Positions 1 to 6,435 of a stretch of 10,282 bases of DNA are shown here, piece by piece. Under the pieces are notes generated by a model. That model was given only the letters and a program-made list of their open reading frames with translations. It had not been told where the DNA came from and made no database searches. The stretch lies in contig JACDDK010000023.1 in assembly GCA_013817025.1 (NCBI GenBank), forward strand, positions 1 to 10,282, read 5' to 3'. Position 1 is the stretch's first letter, and each line of letters begins with the position of its first letter. The DNA comes from Rubrobacter sp. GTDB lineage: Bacteria; Actinomycetota; Rubrobacteria; Rubrobacterales; Rubrobacteraceae. The position numbers and the translations under genes are program-made.

Positions 1-41
1 CTCCCACTGCGGCTGCTACGAGTCACGGGATCAATATTCAT
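1..41 (-). CDS. Possible start of a further gene after trpE (runs off the left edge)
   Basis: An ATG at 41 on the minus strand opens a frame without a stop to the window edge (13 codons, beginning MNIDPVTRSS). GGAG lies 3 nt before it, which is tight. The stretch is too short to identify. Position alone would suit another tryptophan-pathway gene. Confidence 0.2.
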   Translation of the reverse strand, partial: MNIDPVTRSSRSG

Positions 42-58
42 GAACTCCGCTGTGAGAG

Positions 59-86
59 CTTGCCCCACCCCTCCGGGCGGGGCAAG
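59..86 (-). terminator. GC-rich hairpin after trpE without a U-tract
   Basis: The 28-nt inverted repeat pairs CTTGCCCC with GGGGCAAG and extends to 12 bp including one G-U wobble, closed by a GGAG loop on the minus strand. It begins 21 nt after the trpE stop. No T-run follows it in the direction of transcription, so it may be a weak terminator, a pause or an mRNA-stabilising end. Read on the plus strand it is followed by CGAGTTTTCGAG. Confidence 0.45.
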
Positions 87-107
87 CGAGTTTTCGAGAA
101 GGGGCAT

Positions 108-1631
108 TCACAACCACATCCCCCGGCTGCGGGCTACCTCCAGCGCCCGCATCAACGCCCGTGCCTTGTTGCGGCTCTCCTCGTATTCGAGCTTTGGCAC
201 CGAGTCCGCGACGACGCCACCTCCCGCCTGGAAGTAGGCGTGGCCGTCCTTGAGGAGCGCCGTGCGGATGGTTATGCAGGTGTCGAGTCGACCGTCGATG
301 CCGTAGTAGCCGGTCGCTCCGGCGTAGGGGCCGCGGCGGGTTGGCTCTAGCTCGTCGATGATCTGCATCGCCCGAACTTTCGGCGCGCCCGAAACAGTTC
401 CGGCCGGGAACGCCGCCGCCAGAGCGTCCAGAGCGGTCAGGTCCCCGCGCAGGTTCCCCTCGACCGTGGAGACTATGTGCATGACGTGCGAGTAGCGCTC
501 AATCTCCATAAACGTCTCAAGCTCGACAGACCCGATCTCACTGACCCGCCCCAGATCGTTGCGCCCGAGGTCCACGAGCATGACGTGTTCGGCCCGCTCC
601 TTCTCGTCCGCCAAAAGTTCCTCGGCGAGCACCGCGTCCTCCTCCGGCGTCGCTCCCCGCGGACGGGTCCCGGCTACCGGACGAGTCATCACGCGCCGCC
701 CCTCCACCCGCACCAGCGGCTCCGGCGAGGCGCCGACGATGGCGAAGTCCCCGAGCTTCAGGTACGTCATGTAAGGAGACGGGTTGACGGTGCGTAGGCC
801 CCGGTACAAAAGCAGAGGGTCGAGGTCCCCGATCCCCGCCTGAAACCTCTGCGAGGGGAGTATCTGAAACGCGTCGCCCGCCCGGATGTACTCCTTGGAC
901 TTCTCGACCGCTTCGATGTAGCTCGCCTCGGTGAAGTTCGAGGAGATCTCCAGCTTCCCGCCCACGCCGTCCGGCAAAGCCCGCCGCACCAGCGGCGCGG
1001 CCAGCCGTTCGGAGACGCGGCGCACGTCGTCTGCGGCGCGGCGGTACGCGGCGGAGAAGCCATCGCCCTCCACGTCGCGCAAAGAACTGGCGTCCACGAG
1101 CGAGATCACGAGTATCTTGTGCCGCAGGTGATCGAAGACAACCAACGTGTCCGTCACCACGAAACACGCCTCCGGCACCCCGAGATCATCCGGCGGCGCG
1201 TCCGGCAGATCCTCCAAATACCGCACCGCGTCGTAAGAGAAATACCCGACCGCCCCACCCACGAACGCGGGCAAATTCGGCAGCGGCGCGACGCTCTTCT
1301 TGCCCACGATCTCCGCCAGCCCCCGGAACGGGTCCGCCGCCGGAACCTCCCGCACCCCGTCCGCATCCACCACGGTATACACGCCGTTCCGGTACGAGAG
1401 CGTGCGCTTCGGGTCGAAGCCGAGGAACGAGTAGCGCCCGAAACGCTCCGCCGACTCCGCGCTCTCCAGCAGGAAGACGTTCTCCTCGCCCGCGAACTTC
1501 AACACGGCCGAGATGGGCGTTTCGAGGTCCCCGATGAACTCCGCGTAGACCGGCACCACGTCGTGCGAGCGGGCGAGCTTGCGCGCCTCGTCCAGCGCCG
1601 GGATCAGGTTCGCTCTAGCCGTGCCGGTCAT
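108..1631 (-). CDS. trpE: Anthranilate synthase component I (TrpE)
   Basis: Converts chorismate to anthranilate, the first committed step of tryptophan synthesis, using ammonia from a glutamine amidotransferase partner (TrpG) that is not in the window. The 507 residues match the usual TrpE length. The N-terminal domain carries the LLES motif (54-57) of the tryptophan feedback site, so allosteric inhibition is probably kept. The C-terminal chorismate-binding domain shows PVAGTRPRG (318-326), DEKERAEH (342-349), LGRNDLGR (355-362), a SHVMHIVS segment (381-388) and FPAGTVSGAPK (408-418). Alanine in PVAGT, where PabB enzymes have a nucleophilic lysine (PIKGT), argues for TrpE over aminodeoxychorismate synthase. 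The ATG at 1631 is preceded by GAGGGTG and overlaps the hisIE 3' end by 17 bp, which suggests translational coupling. It is the last certain gene of the glmM-to-trpE cluster. Confidence 0.95.
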   Translation of the reverse strand: MTGTARANLIPALDEARKLARSHDVVPVYAEFIGDLETPISAVLKFAGEENVFLLESAESAERFGRYSFLGFDPKRTLSYRNGVYTVVDADGVREVPAADPFRGLAEIVGKKSVAPLPNLPAFVGGAVGYFSYDAVRYLEDLPDAPPDDLGVPEACFVVTDTLVVFDHLRHKILVISLVDASSLRDVEGDGFSAAYRRAADDVRRVSERLAAPLVRRALPDGVGGKLEISSNFTEASYIEAVEKSKEYIRAGDAFQILPSQRFQAGIGDLDPLLLYRGLRTVNPSPYMTYLKLGDFAIVGASPEPLVRVEGRRVMTRPVAGTRPRGATPEEDAVLAEELLADEKERAEHVMLVDLGRNDLGRVSEIGSVELETFMEIERYSHVMHIVSTVEGNLRGDLTALDALAAAFPAGTVSGAPKVRAMQIIDELEPTRRGPYAGATGYYGIDGRLDTCITIRTALLKDGHAYFQAGGGVVADSVPKLEYEESRNKARALMRALEVARSRGMWL

Positions 1632-2247
1632 TGAGCACCCTCGCCACTTCGTCCGTGCCGACGCCCCGCTCTTCGAGCAGCACCAGCAGATGATACACGA
1701 GGTCCGCCGTCTCCTCGGCGATGCGGTCGTCCCCCAGAGCCGCTATGACCACCTCGACCGCCTCCTCCCCGACCTTCTGCGCCACCCGAGGAGTGCCGTG
1801 CCGGATCAAACCCGCCGTATACGACCCCTCCGGCATTTCTCGATGCCGGGTCGCAATAGTACCCGCCAACCGCTCCAACGTAGCGCCAAAGCCCTGCCGC
1901 GGGCCGGACTCACCCACAGCCACACCAACGCCCTCACCAGCCAACGCCGTAAAGAAGCATGTGCGTTCTCCCGTATGACACGCCGGTCCTCGCGGCTCGA
2001 CCCTGTAGAGTAGGGCGTCGCCGTCGCAGTCCAGGCGAACCTCGATCACCTTCTGGGTGTTGCCGCTGGTCGCGCCCTTACGCCACAACTCGGCGCGGGA
2101 ACGCGAGTAGAAGTGGGACTCGCCGCTCGCCAGCGTCTTCTCGACGGCCTCGCGGTTCGCGTAGGCGAGCGTCAGAACGTCGCCGGTCGCCGCATCCTGG
2201 GCGACCACGGGGATCAGGCCGTTATCGTCGAACTTTATCCTCTCCAA
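1615..2247 (-). CDS. hisIE: Bifunctional phosphoribosyl-AMP cyclohydrolase / phosphoribosyl-ATP pyrophosphatase (HisIE)
   Basis: Catalyses steps 2 and 3 of histidine synthesis: PRPP-derived PR-ATP to PR-AMP (HisE domain), then ring opening to ProFAR (HisI domain). The 210-residue protein is a fusion. The HisI part (about 1-105) has AYAN (28-31), FYSRSRAELWRKGATSGN (46-63), the metal-binding DCDGD (73-77) and cysteines 90 and 97. The HisE part (about 123-210) has a KVGEEAVEV helix (158-166) and EETADLVYH (178-186), the acidic metal sites of the MazG-like fold. The start is TTG, with GAGGAG 6 nt upstream. No ATG or GTG lies near it in frame, and the protein begins as HisI proteins do. It starts 13 nt after the hisF stop and overlaps trpE by 17 bp. 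The two domains are separate genes in many actinobacteria (Mycobacterium, Streptomyces), so the fusion is notable. Confidence 0.95.
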   Translation of the reverse strand: MERIKFDDNGLIPVVAQDAATGDVLTLAYANREAVEKTLASGESHFYSRSRAELWRKGATSGNTQKVIEVRLDCDGDALLYRVEPRGPACHTGERTCFFTALAGEGVGVAVGESGPRQGFGATLERLAGTIATRHREMPEGSYTAGLIRHGTPRVAQKVGEEAVEVVIAALGDDRIAEETADLVYHLLVLLEERGVGTDEVARVLNDRHG

Positions 2248-2253
2248 AACGCG

Positions 2254-2259
2254 CTCCTC
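2254..2259 (-). promoter_or_regulatory. Ribosome binding site fixing the TTG start of hisIE
   Basis: The minus strand reads GAGGAG, then a 6-nt spacer, then TTG at 2247. The site lies in the 13-nt gap after the hisF stop. It is the main reason for accepting the TTG start, together with the match of the first residues to HisI proteins. Confidence 0.75.
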
Positions 2260-2260
2260 A

Positions 2261-3052
2261 CTACCCTACTTCGGTTAACTTCTCAGGCTCCGCCATTCGC
2301 ATCGGGATTCCGGCGCCGCTCATGTGCTCCTTGACTTCCCCTATGCTGTACTCGCCGAAGTGGAAGATGCTCGCGGCCAGGACGGCGCTCGCACCGGCTT
2401 GTACGGCGGAGATCATGTGCTCCGGGCTCCCCGCTCCGCCAGACGCGATGATCGGGACGCTCGTCCGCTCGGCCACCGTCGAGATGAGATCCAGATCATA
2501 CCCGGTCTTTATTCCATCCGAATCCATGCTGTTGAGCACGAACTCCCCCGCTCCTCGACGCTCTCCCTCGACGAGCCAATCCACCGCATCCATACCAGTG
2601 TTGAGACGCCCACCGTTCAGGTAGACCTCCCAGCCAATCCCTACTTCCTTACGCTTCACGTCCGCGCTCAGTACCACGCACTGGCTGCCGAATCGCTCGG
2701 CCCCGCCGTCTATGAGGTCCGGCGTACGGACGGCGGCGCTGTTGATGGAGACTTTGTCGGCTCCGGCGCGGAGCATGGCGCGCATGTCCTCGAGGGTGCG
2801 GACACCGCCGCCGATGGTGTAGGGGATAAAGACCTCCTCGGCGGCGGCTCGGGCGAGGGCGGTCGCGGTATTTCGGGCCTCGTGCGAAGCGGTGATGTCG
2901 TAGAACACGATCTCATCGGCCCCTTCGCGGTCGTAGAGCGCCGCAAGCTCGACCGGGTCTCCGGCGTCGCGCAGATCCTTGAACTGCGTGCCTTTCACGA
3001 CGCGGCCCGCGTCCACGTCCAGACATGGGATAATGCGGACCTTCAGCCCCAT
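2261..3052 (-). CDS. hisF: Imidazole glycerol phosphate synthase cyclase subunit (HisF)
   Basis: Cyclase subunit of IGP synthase. It joins PRFAR with ammonia from the HisH glutaminase to give imidazole glycerol phosphate and AICAR; hisH is not in the window. The 263-residue protein is a (beta-alpha)8 barrel. IIPCLDVDAGRVVKG (7-21) holds catalytic Asp12 and SADVKR (129-134) holds catalytic Asp131, equivalent to D11 and D130 of the Thermotoga enzyme. Phosphate-binding loops include GGGVRT (81-86) and ASGGAGSPEH (203-212). The frame stays open upstream to 3142, but that extension overlaps the preceding gene and has no HisF character. The ATG at 3052 gives the family-typical N-terminus. It lies 1 nt past the stop of the DUF429-like gene with no strong Shine-Dalgarno sequence, so reinitiation from that gene is likely. 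Confidence 0.96.
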   Translation of the reverse strand: MGLKVRIIPCLDVDAGRVVKGTQFKDLRDAGDPVELAALYDREGADEIVFYDITASHEARNTATALARAAAEEVFIPYTIGGGVRTLEDMRAMLRAGADKVSINSAAVRTPDLIDGGAERFGSQCVVLSADVKRKEVGIGWEVYLNGGRLNTGMDAVDWLVEGERRGAGEFVLNSMDSDGIKTGYDLDLISTVAERTSVPIIASGGAGSPEHMISAVQAGASAVLAASIFHFGEYSIGEVKEHMSGAGIPMRMAEPEKLTEVG

Positions 3053-3053
3053 G

Positions 3054-3908
3054 CTAGACGTAAGGCACTTTCGAGGCCCGGCACTCTTCGGCGATGCGCG
3101 TGTGCAGCGTCTCGTTGGCCGGGAGCAGGACCGAGCCCGCATCCCCCGTGCCGACCACCATCGAGCCGTCGCGGCCCTTCCAGTGGCGGTGAACGGTATA
3201 GGCCGCCAAAGTAGCGTCGATCAGGCAGACCAGCTTGTCGAAGTCCGCGTGCGAGAGCGAGGCGTTCACTTCAAGCTTCGAGAGGTCCACGTTCTCCGAG
3301 AGCGAGAGGTCCGCCGAGAGGTTACCGGTACGCAGGCGCAGGCCCGGTGTATTCCAGAGGATGTCGACCGCCGACTTGATCGCCGCCGCCCGCGCCTCCT
3401 TGTTTCCCTTCCGCAACTTCGGCTCCGGCATCGACCGCAAAACCTCCGCCGGATCCTCACTCTTCCCACTTCCCCGCTCCAGCGAGAGAACCTTCAGCGT
3501 AGCCGAGGAATCCACCTCCGTAACCACCCACTGCTTCCGATTCCTCGGAAACGGATAATCCGTGTACTGGATGCCGACCTCTTCCAGTTCCTCCAAAAAC
3601 TTCTCCGAATACGGCTCGCCGCCGAACAACTTGCGGCTCGCGGAGTAGGCTGGCAGAGCAACTTTGGAGAGGATGCGTTCGATCCCGCGCGTCCCCCGCT
3701 CGTTCGGGACCGCGAGTGGCGCGTCCACGCCCATCATGACCCCCCGCCGCTCCGCCGTATATCCCTCGGCGGCGCGGGCCAACTCCCCCGCGTCCTGTGC
3801 AAACGAATTGGCGATAATGCTCCCCCGCTCGTCCAGCACCACCAGACACGACGGCTTCTCCTCAGCCTCGCCCGGCCTCCACGCAAGCGCGCACCCAATA
3901 AATCTCAA
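3054..3908 (-). CDS. DUF429-like protein, predicted RNase H-fold nuclease
   Basis: A 284-residue protein without a characterised function. Several features resemble the DUF429 / COG2410-type family of predicted RNase H-fold proteins: an N-terminal strand MRFIGCALAW (1-10), a second acidic strand MGVDAPLAVPNERG (59-72), a KLRKG element (164-168), a late acidic helix around DFDKLVCLIDATLAAY (222-237) and a terminal GTGDAGSVLLP strand (253-263). Asp62, Asp222, Asp224 and Asp231 could belong to a metal site; that is inference from the fold. No signal peptide or membrane segment is visible, so it is probably cytosolic. I chose TTG at 3908. It overlaps the glmM stop as TTGA, has AGGGGGG 7 nt upstream, and gives the expected N-terminal strand. 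A longer frame reaches 3983 but only adds Gly/Arg-rich residues inside glmM. It lies between glmM and hisF, so it should be co-transcribed with them; its role there is unknown. Confidence 0.8.
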   Translation of the reverse strand: MRFIGCALAWRPGEAEEKPSCLVVLDERGSIIANSFAQDAGELARAAEGYTAERRGVMMGVDAPLAVPNERGTRGIERILSKVALPAYSASRKLFGGEPYSEKFLEELEEVGIQYTDYPFPRNRKQWVVTEVDSSATLKVLSLERGSGKSEDPAEVLRSMPEPKLRKGNKEARAAAIKSAVDILWNTPGLRLRTGNLSADLSLSENVDLSKLEVNASLSHADFDKLVCLIDATLAAYTVHRHWKGRDGSMVVGTGDAGSVLLPANETLHTRIAEECRASKVPYV

Positions 3909-5245
3909 ACCCCAACCCCCCTGTCGCTGTTCACCCCGGCGTCCGAGACAGCCTCCGCGACCTCCGCGCAGACCTCCCGGCACACCGCCTCGTCCATATG
4001 CTCCACCATCACCCGCACCACGGGCTCAGTCCCACTAGGCCGCAATAGGATACGCCCCTCGCCGCCGAGCCTCTTCTCCGCCTCGTAAACCGCTCTCTCC
4101 ACCGACGCCGATCCCGCCACGGCCTTCGCGGCTCCCGACTCCTCGACCTTCACGTTGATGAGGGTCTGCGGGTATACCTCCATCACCCGCGCAAGCTCCG
4201 AGAGTGGCTCGCCGCTCCGAACCATCACGTCCAAAAGCGCCAACGCCGTCACAAGCCCGTCTCCGGTCGTGACGTGCTCCGACAGTATGACGTGTCCCGA
4301 CTGCTCCCCGCCGACCGCCGCCCCGAGCCGCCCCATCGCCTCCGCGACGTGCTTGTCCCCCACCGGCGTAACCTCGTAGGGAACCCGTAGCCGGTCCATC
4401 GCCTTGAAGAACCCGAGGTTGCTCATCACCGTCACGACCACGCCACCCGCCAGAGCGCCGCGACGCATGAGGTCGCGGGCAAGAATGGCGATGATCTTAT
4501 CTCCATCCACCACGCTCCCCGTCTCGTCCACGGCCAGCACCCGGTCCGCGTCCCCATCAAAAGCGAACGCGACGTCGTGCCCGGCAACGTCCAGCTTCTC
4601 GACGTGCGTGGATCCGCAACCCTCGTTGATGTTCGTCCCGGTCGGCTGAACCCCCGAGAACGTCAACTCCGCGCACAGCGTCCCGAAAGCCATCGGCGCA
4701 ACCTCGAAGGCCGCGCCGTTCGCGCAGTCCAGCAATACCTTCACACCCTCCGCCGCCGGTCGCAGACGCTCCAGCACGCCCTCGACGTAAAGCTCCGCCG
4801 CATCGGGAAGAACCTCCACACCCCCCACGCCATCCCCGGTTGGGCGGTCGAAGTCCTCGGCGGTGAGAAGGGCGACCTCGCGCTCTTTCGCCTCCGCGAG
4901 CTTGCGCCCCTCGCCGGAGAAGAACTTGATGCCGTTGTCCGGGTAAGGATTGTGCGAGGCGCTAACGACGCCCGCGGCGGCCGCTCCGAGCTTCGGTGCG
5001 AGTGCCGCGACGCCCGGTGTTGGCAGGACGCCAAGGTCTATGACCCTCGCTCCACCGCTCGCTATACCAGCGGCTAGAGCGCCGGAGAGCATCCCCCCGG
5101 AGAGGCGGGTATCTCGCCCGATCAGGATGGGACCGCCGAAAGCGCGTGCCGCAGCCCGTCCGAGCCGCAGCGCGTCCTCGGGGGTAAGGTCACGGTTCGC
5201 CACCCCCCGCACGCCATCGGTACCGAAAGCTATGGGTTCCTTCAA
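3905..5245 (-). CDS. glmM: Phosphoglucosamine mutase (GlmM)
   Basis: Interconverts glucosamine-6-phosphate and glucosamine-1-phosphate on the way to UDP-GlcNAc, the precursor of peptidoglycan. The 446 residues match the family length. FGTDGVRG (7-14) opens domain 1. SASHNP (95-100) carries the phosphorylated serine (Ser97). DGDADR (230-235) binds magnesium. GEQSGH (313-318) is the sugar-specificity loop of GlmM, and RPSGTEP (402-408) binds phosphate. The GEQSGH loop and FGTDGVRG start separate it from phosphomannomutases. The start is TTG at 5245. The preceding in-frame codon is TAG, so no upstream start exists, and AGGGAGG lies 4 nt upstream. It heads the glmM - DUF429-like - hisF - hisIE - trpE cluster. 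The position after rpsI matches the common actinobacterial rplM-rpsI-glmM order. Confidence 0.97.
   Translation of the reverse strand: MKEPIAFGTDGVRGVANRDLTPEDALRLGRAAARAFGGPILIGRDTRLSGGMLSGALAAGIASGGARVIDLGVLPTPGVAALAPKLGAAAAGVVSASHNPYPDNGIKFFSGEGRKLAEAKEREVALLTAEDFDRPTGDGVGGVEVLPDAAELYVEGVLERLRPAAEGVKVLLDCANGAAFEVAPMAFGTLCAELTFSGVQPTGTNINEGCGSTHVEKLDVAGHDVAFAFDGDADRVLAVDETGSVVDGDKIIAILARDLMRRGALAGGVVVTVMSNLGFFKAMDRLRVPYEVTPVGDKHVAEAMGRLGAAVGGEQSGHVILSEHVTTGDGLVTALALLDVMVRSGEPLSELARVMEVYPQTLINVKVEESGAAKAVAGSASVERAVYEAEKRLGGEGRILLRPSGTEPVVRVMVEHMDEAVCREVCAEVAEAVSDAGVNSDRGVGV
3916..3922 (-). promoter_or_regulatory. Ribosome binding site deciding the TTG start of the DUF429-like gene
   Basis: AGGGGGG on the minus strand, inside the last codons of glmM, with a 7-nt spacer to TTG at 3908. 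It supports the short start over the extended frame to 3983. Confidence 0.6.
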
Positions 5246-5249
5246 CTAG

Positions 5250-5256
5250 CCTCCCT
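5250..5256 (-). promoter_or_regulatory. Ribosome binding site of glmM, close to a TTG start
   Basis: AGGGAGG on the minus strand, only 4 nt before TTG at 5245. The short spacer and rare start codon suggest modest or coupled initiation. A purine-rich GAGAG run just upstream offers an alternative pairing register. Confidence 0.6.
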
Positions 5257-5259
5257 CTC

Positions 5260-5502
5260 TCACACGAAATAGAGTCCACAGTCCGAACGCGAACCGTGCT
5301 TACAAGGCTCATCGCACCGCTCGAAACCGATCGCTCCCTTGCTCTTCGAAGCCATGGCGGTAGACCCGCCGGGCGTTACGAGCGATTGTCGCGGGAGATC
5401 CAGACTCGAACACCTCTCGTTCACACTCGACGCAAACATATCGGAGGAACGCTCGTCTTCCGCGAATGGGCTACACGCCCATCGCCGCTCAGACAGCGTC
5501 AC
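5260..5502 (-). CDS. Possible small cysteine-containing protein or leader ORF upstream of glmM
   Basis: An 80-codon frame that I do not recognise. For it: AAGGAG lies 8 nt before the GTG at 5502, and the stop is 14 nt before the glmM TTG, as in an operon. The C-terminal part contains a Cys-x3-Cys-x7-Cys pattern (residues 63, 67, 75) and ends in the hydrophobic GLYFV. Against it: codon third positions are less GC-rich than in neighbouring genes, the N-terminal half is rich in serine and of low character, and no known domain is apparent. The ribosome binding site sits in the 3' arm of the hairpin at 5506-5538, so translation would be hindered when that stem forms. An internal ATG at codon 50 would give a 31-residue peptide holding all three clustered cysteines, but has only a weak upstream purine run. 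It may be spurious. Confidence 0.3.
   Translation of the reverse strand: MTLSERRWACSPFAEDERSSDMFASSVNERCSSLDLPRQSLVTPGGSTAMASKSKGAIGFERCDEPCKHGSRSDCGLYFV
5466..5482 (-). other. Small hairpin in the rpsI-glmM gap
   Basis: An inverted repeat of ATGGGC and GCCCAT with a 5-nt loop. It is not followed by a U-run on the minus strand, so it is not a standard terminator. It lies inside the possible small ORF and may only be a stabilising or chance structure. Confidence 0.35.
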
Positions 5503-5529
5503 GAAACGGGCTCCTTCCGCGTCACGAAA
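5496..5529. repeat. 11-bp direct repeat overlapping the hairpin
   Basis: The plus-strand word gcgtcacgaaa occurs at 5496-5506 and again at 5519-5529, 23 bp apart. One copy covers the hairpin loop and its inner stem edge; the other lies just outside the stem on the minus-strand 3' side. Confidence 0.6.
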
Positions 5530-5538
5530 GGAGCCCGT
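5506..5538 (-). terminator. Hairpin after rpsI, probable weak intrinsic terminator
   Basis: A perfect 11-bp stem (ACGGGCTCCTT with AAGGAGCCCGT) around an 11-nt loop begins 23 nt after the rpsI stop. On the minus strand it is followed by only three T residues (TTTCGTG), so termination may be partial. Some read-through into glmM is plausible. The 3' arm contains AAGGAG, which could also serve as the ribosome binding site of the small frame starting at 5502, giving a regulatory alternative. Confidence 0.6.
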
Positions 5539-5561
5539 CGTAAAAGTCCGAATCTTCCGCT

Positions 5562-5954
5562 CTAGCGCTTGGAGAACTGCGGGCGCTTGCGGGCCTTTTT
5601 GAGGCCGTATTTCTTGCGCTCGACGGCGCGGGCGTCTCGGGTGAGCATCCCGGCGACCTTCAGTTCGGCCCTCGCGTCCTGGGATTCCGTGGAGAGGGCG
5701 CGGGCTATGCCGTGGCGCAGGGCGTCGGCCTGTCCCGTGGGTCCACCACCCGAGATCGAGGCGACCACGTCGTAGTTGCTCGCGGTGCCTAGAAGCTCCA
5801 GCGGGGAAGCCACTATCTTCTGGTACGTCGGGCGCGGGAAATACTCCTTATAGTCACGGCCGTTCACCGTGATCTTGCCATCCCCGGCCAACAGCCTCAC
5901 ACGCGCGACGGCGGTCTTGCGTCGCCCGGTACCGGAATACAAAGTTTCGGCCAT
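5562..5954 (-). CDS. rpsI: 30S ribosomal protein S9
   Basis: Small-subunit protein S9 (uS9), whose C-terminal tail reaches the P-site tRNA. The 130-residue length is standard. The N-terminal TGRRKTAVARVRL (9-21), the central SGGGPTGQADALRHGIARAL (68-87) and the terminal KKYGLKKARKRPQFSKR with its universal Lys-Arg end are diagnostic. The ATG at 5954 lies 1 nt after the rplM stop with GAGGTGA about 6 nt upstream, so the two are coupled as in most bacteria. A hairpin follows the stop. Confidence 0.98.
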   Translation of the reverse strand: MAETLYSGTGRRKTAVARVRLLAGDGKITVNGRDYKEYFPRPTYQKIVASPLELLGTASNYDVVASISGGGPTGQADALRHGIARALSTESQDARAELKVAGMLTRDARAVERKKYGLKKARKRPQFSKR

Positions 5955-5955
5955 G

Positions 5956-6387
5956 CTACTTCACCTCTAACGGTTGCGGTTCCTGAGCGGCGTGCGGATG
6001 CTCGGGACCGGCGTAGATCTTCAATTTCTTGAACTGCGCCCGCGCCAGCCGGCTCTTCGGCATCATGCCCCAGACGGCCTTGCGGACGATCTCGGTCGGC
6101 TTGCGGTCCATCATCCGCTCGTAGCTGACCTCCTTGAGCCCCCCCGGATAACCCGTGTGACGGTAATATATCTTCTGCTCCGCCTTGCGGCCCGTCACCT
6201 CAATCCTATCCGCGTTGATGACGACCACGAAGTCACCCGTGTCGACGTGCGGCGTGTACTGCGCCTTGTTCTTGCCGCGCAATACCCGCGCTATTTGCGT
6301 CGCCAAGCGCCCGAGGGTCTGACCCTCCGCGTCCACGACATACCACTTACGCTCGACCTCTTGGGGCCGCGCCATATAACTCTTCAT
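5956..6387 (-). CDS. rplM: 50S ribosomal protein L13
   Basis: Large-subunit protein L13 (uL13), an early 50S assembly protein. At 143 residues it has the family length. Diagnostic segments are ERKWYVVDAEGQTLGRLA (12-29), YTPHVDTGDFVVVINA (44-59), YYRHTGYPGG (74-83), KAVWGMMPKSRLARA (103-117) and YAGPEHPHAAQ (125-135). I chose ATG at 6387, which is preceded by GGAGG with a 3-nt spacer. A second in-frame ATG at codon 5 is 15 nt from the same site and less well placed, though the short spacer leaves a little doubt. It begins after a 102-bp gap and is followed 1 nt later by rpsI. Confidence 0.98.
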   Translation of the reverse strand: MKSYMARPQEVERKWYVVDAEGQTLGRLATQIARVLRGKNKAQYTPHVDTGDFVVVINADRIEVTGRKAEQKIYYRHTGYPGGLKEVSYERMMDRKPTEIVRKAVWGMMPKSRLARAQFKKLKIYAGPEHPHAAQEPQPLEVK

Positions 6388-6435
6388 TTTCCTCCGAGGC
6401 TTCTACGAACTTCAAGAGACTTTCAAACGCATCAA

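Larger units (their letters stand above)
5246..5561 (-). other. Intergenic region between rpsI and glmM
   Basis: A 316-bp gap, the only long one in the window. In the direction of transcription it holds a strong 11-bp-stem hairpin (5506-5538), a second hairpin (5466-5482), and an exact 11-bp direct repeat (5496-5506 and 5519-5529). It also holds an open frame of 80 codons (5260-5502) that ends just before the glmM ribosome binding site. No convincing -35/-10 pair for glmM is visible by eye, and nothing resembles a tRNA or a known riboswitch. Confidence 0.7.

Noticed and set aside
1119..1634. Plus-strand frame of 171 codons opposite trpE
   Set aside because: It is the complement of a clear TrpE coding region, with Arg/His-rich low-information composition.
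3053..3142. N-terminal extension of HisF by 30 residues
   Set aside because: The extra residues lie inside the DUF429-like gene and do not resemble HisF; the ATG at 3052 gives the canonical start.
2324..3214. Plus-strand frame of 296 codons opposite hisF
   Set aside because: It is antisense to HisF, whose catalytic and phosphate-binding motifs are all present on the other strand.
3909..3983. N-terminal extension of the DUF429-like protein by 25 residues
   Set aside because: It is a Gly/Arg-rich run inside glmM; the TTG overlapping the glmM stop is better supported.
2979..4088. Long plus-strand open frame of 369 codons opposite hisF, the DUF429-like gene and glmM
   Set aside because: It is antisense to three well-supported genes, is rich in Arg, Pro and Leu as expected for the complement of high-GC coding DNA, and shows no domain.
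5281..5340. tRNA-like stretch with a CTTGTAA loop in the rpsI-glmM gap (minus strand)
   Set aside because: The anticodon stem has a mismatch, no proper T-arm or acceptor stem can be paired, and the spacing is wrong for a tRNA.
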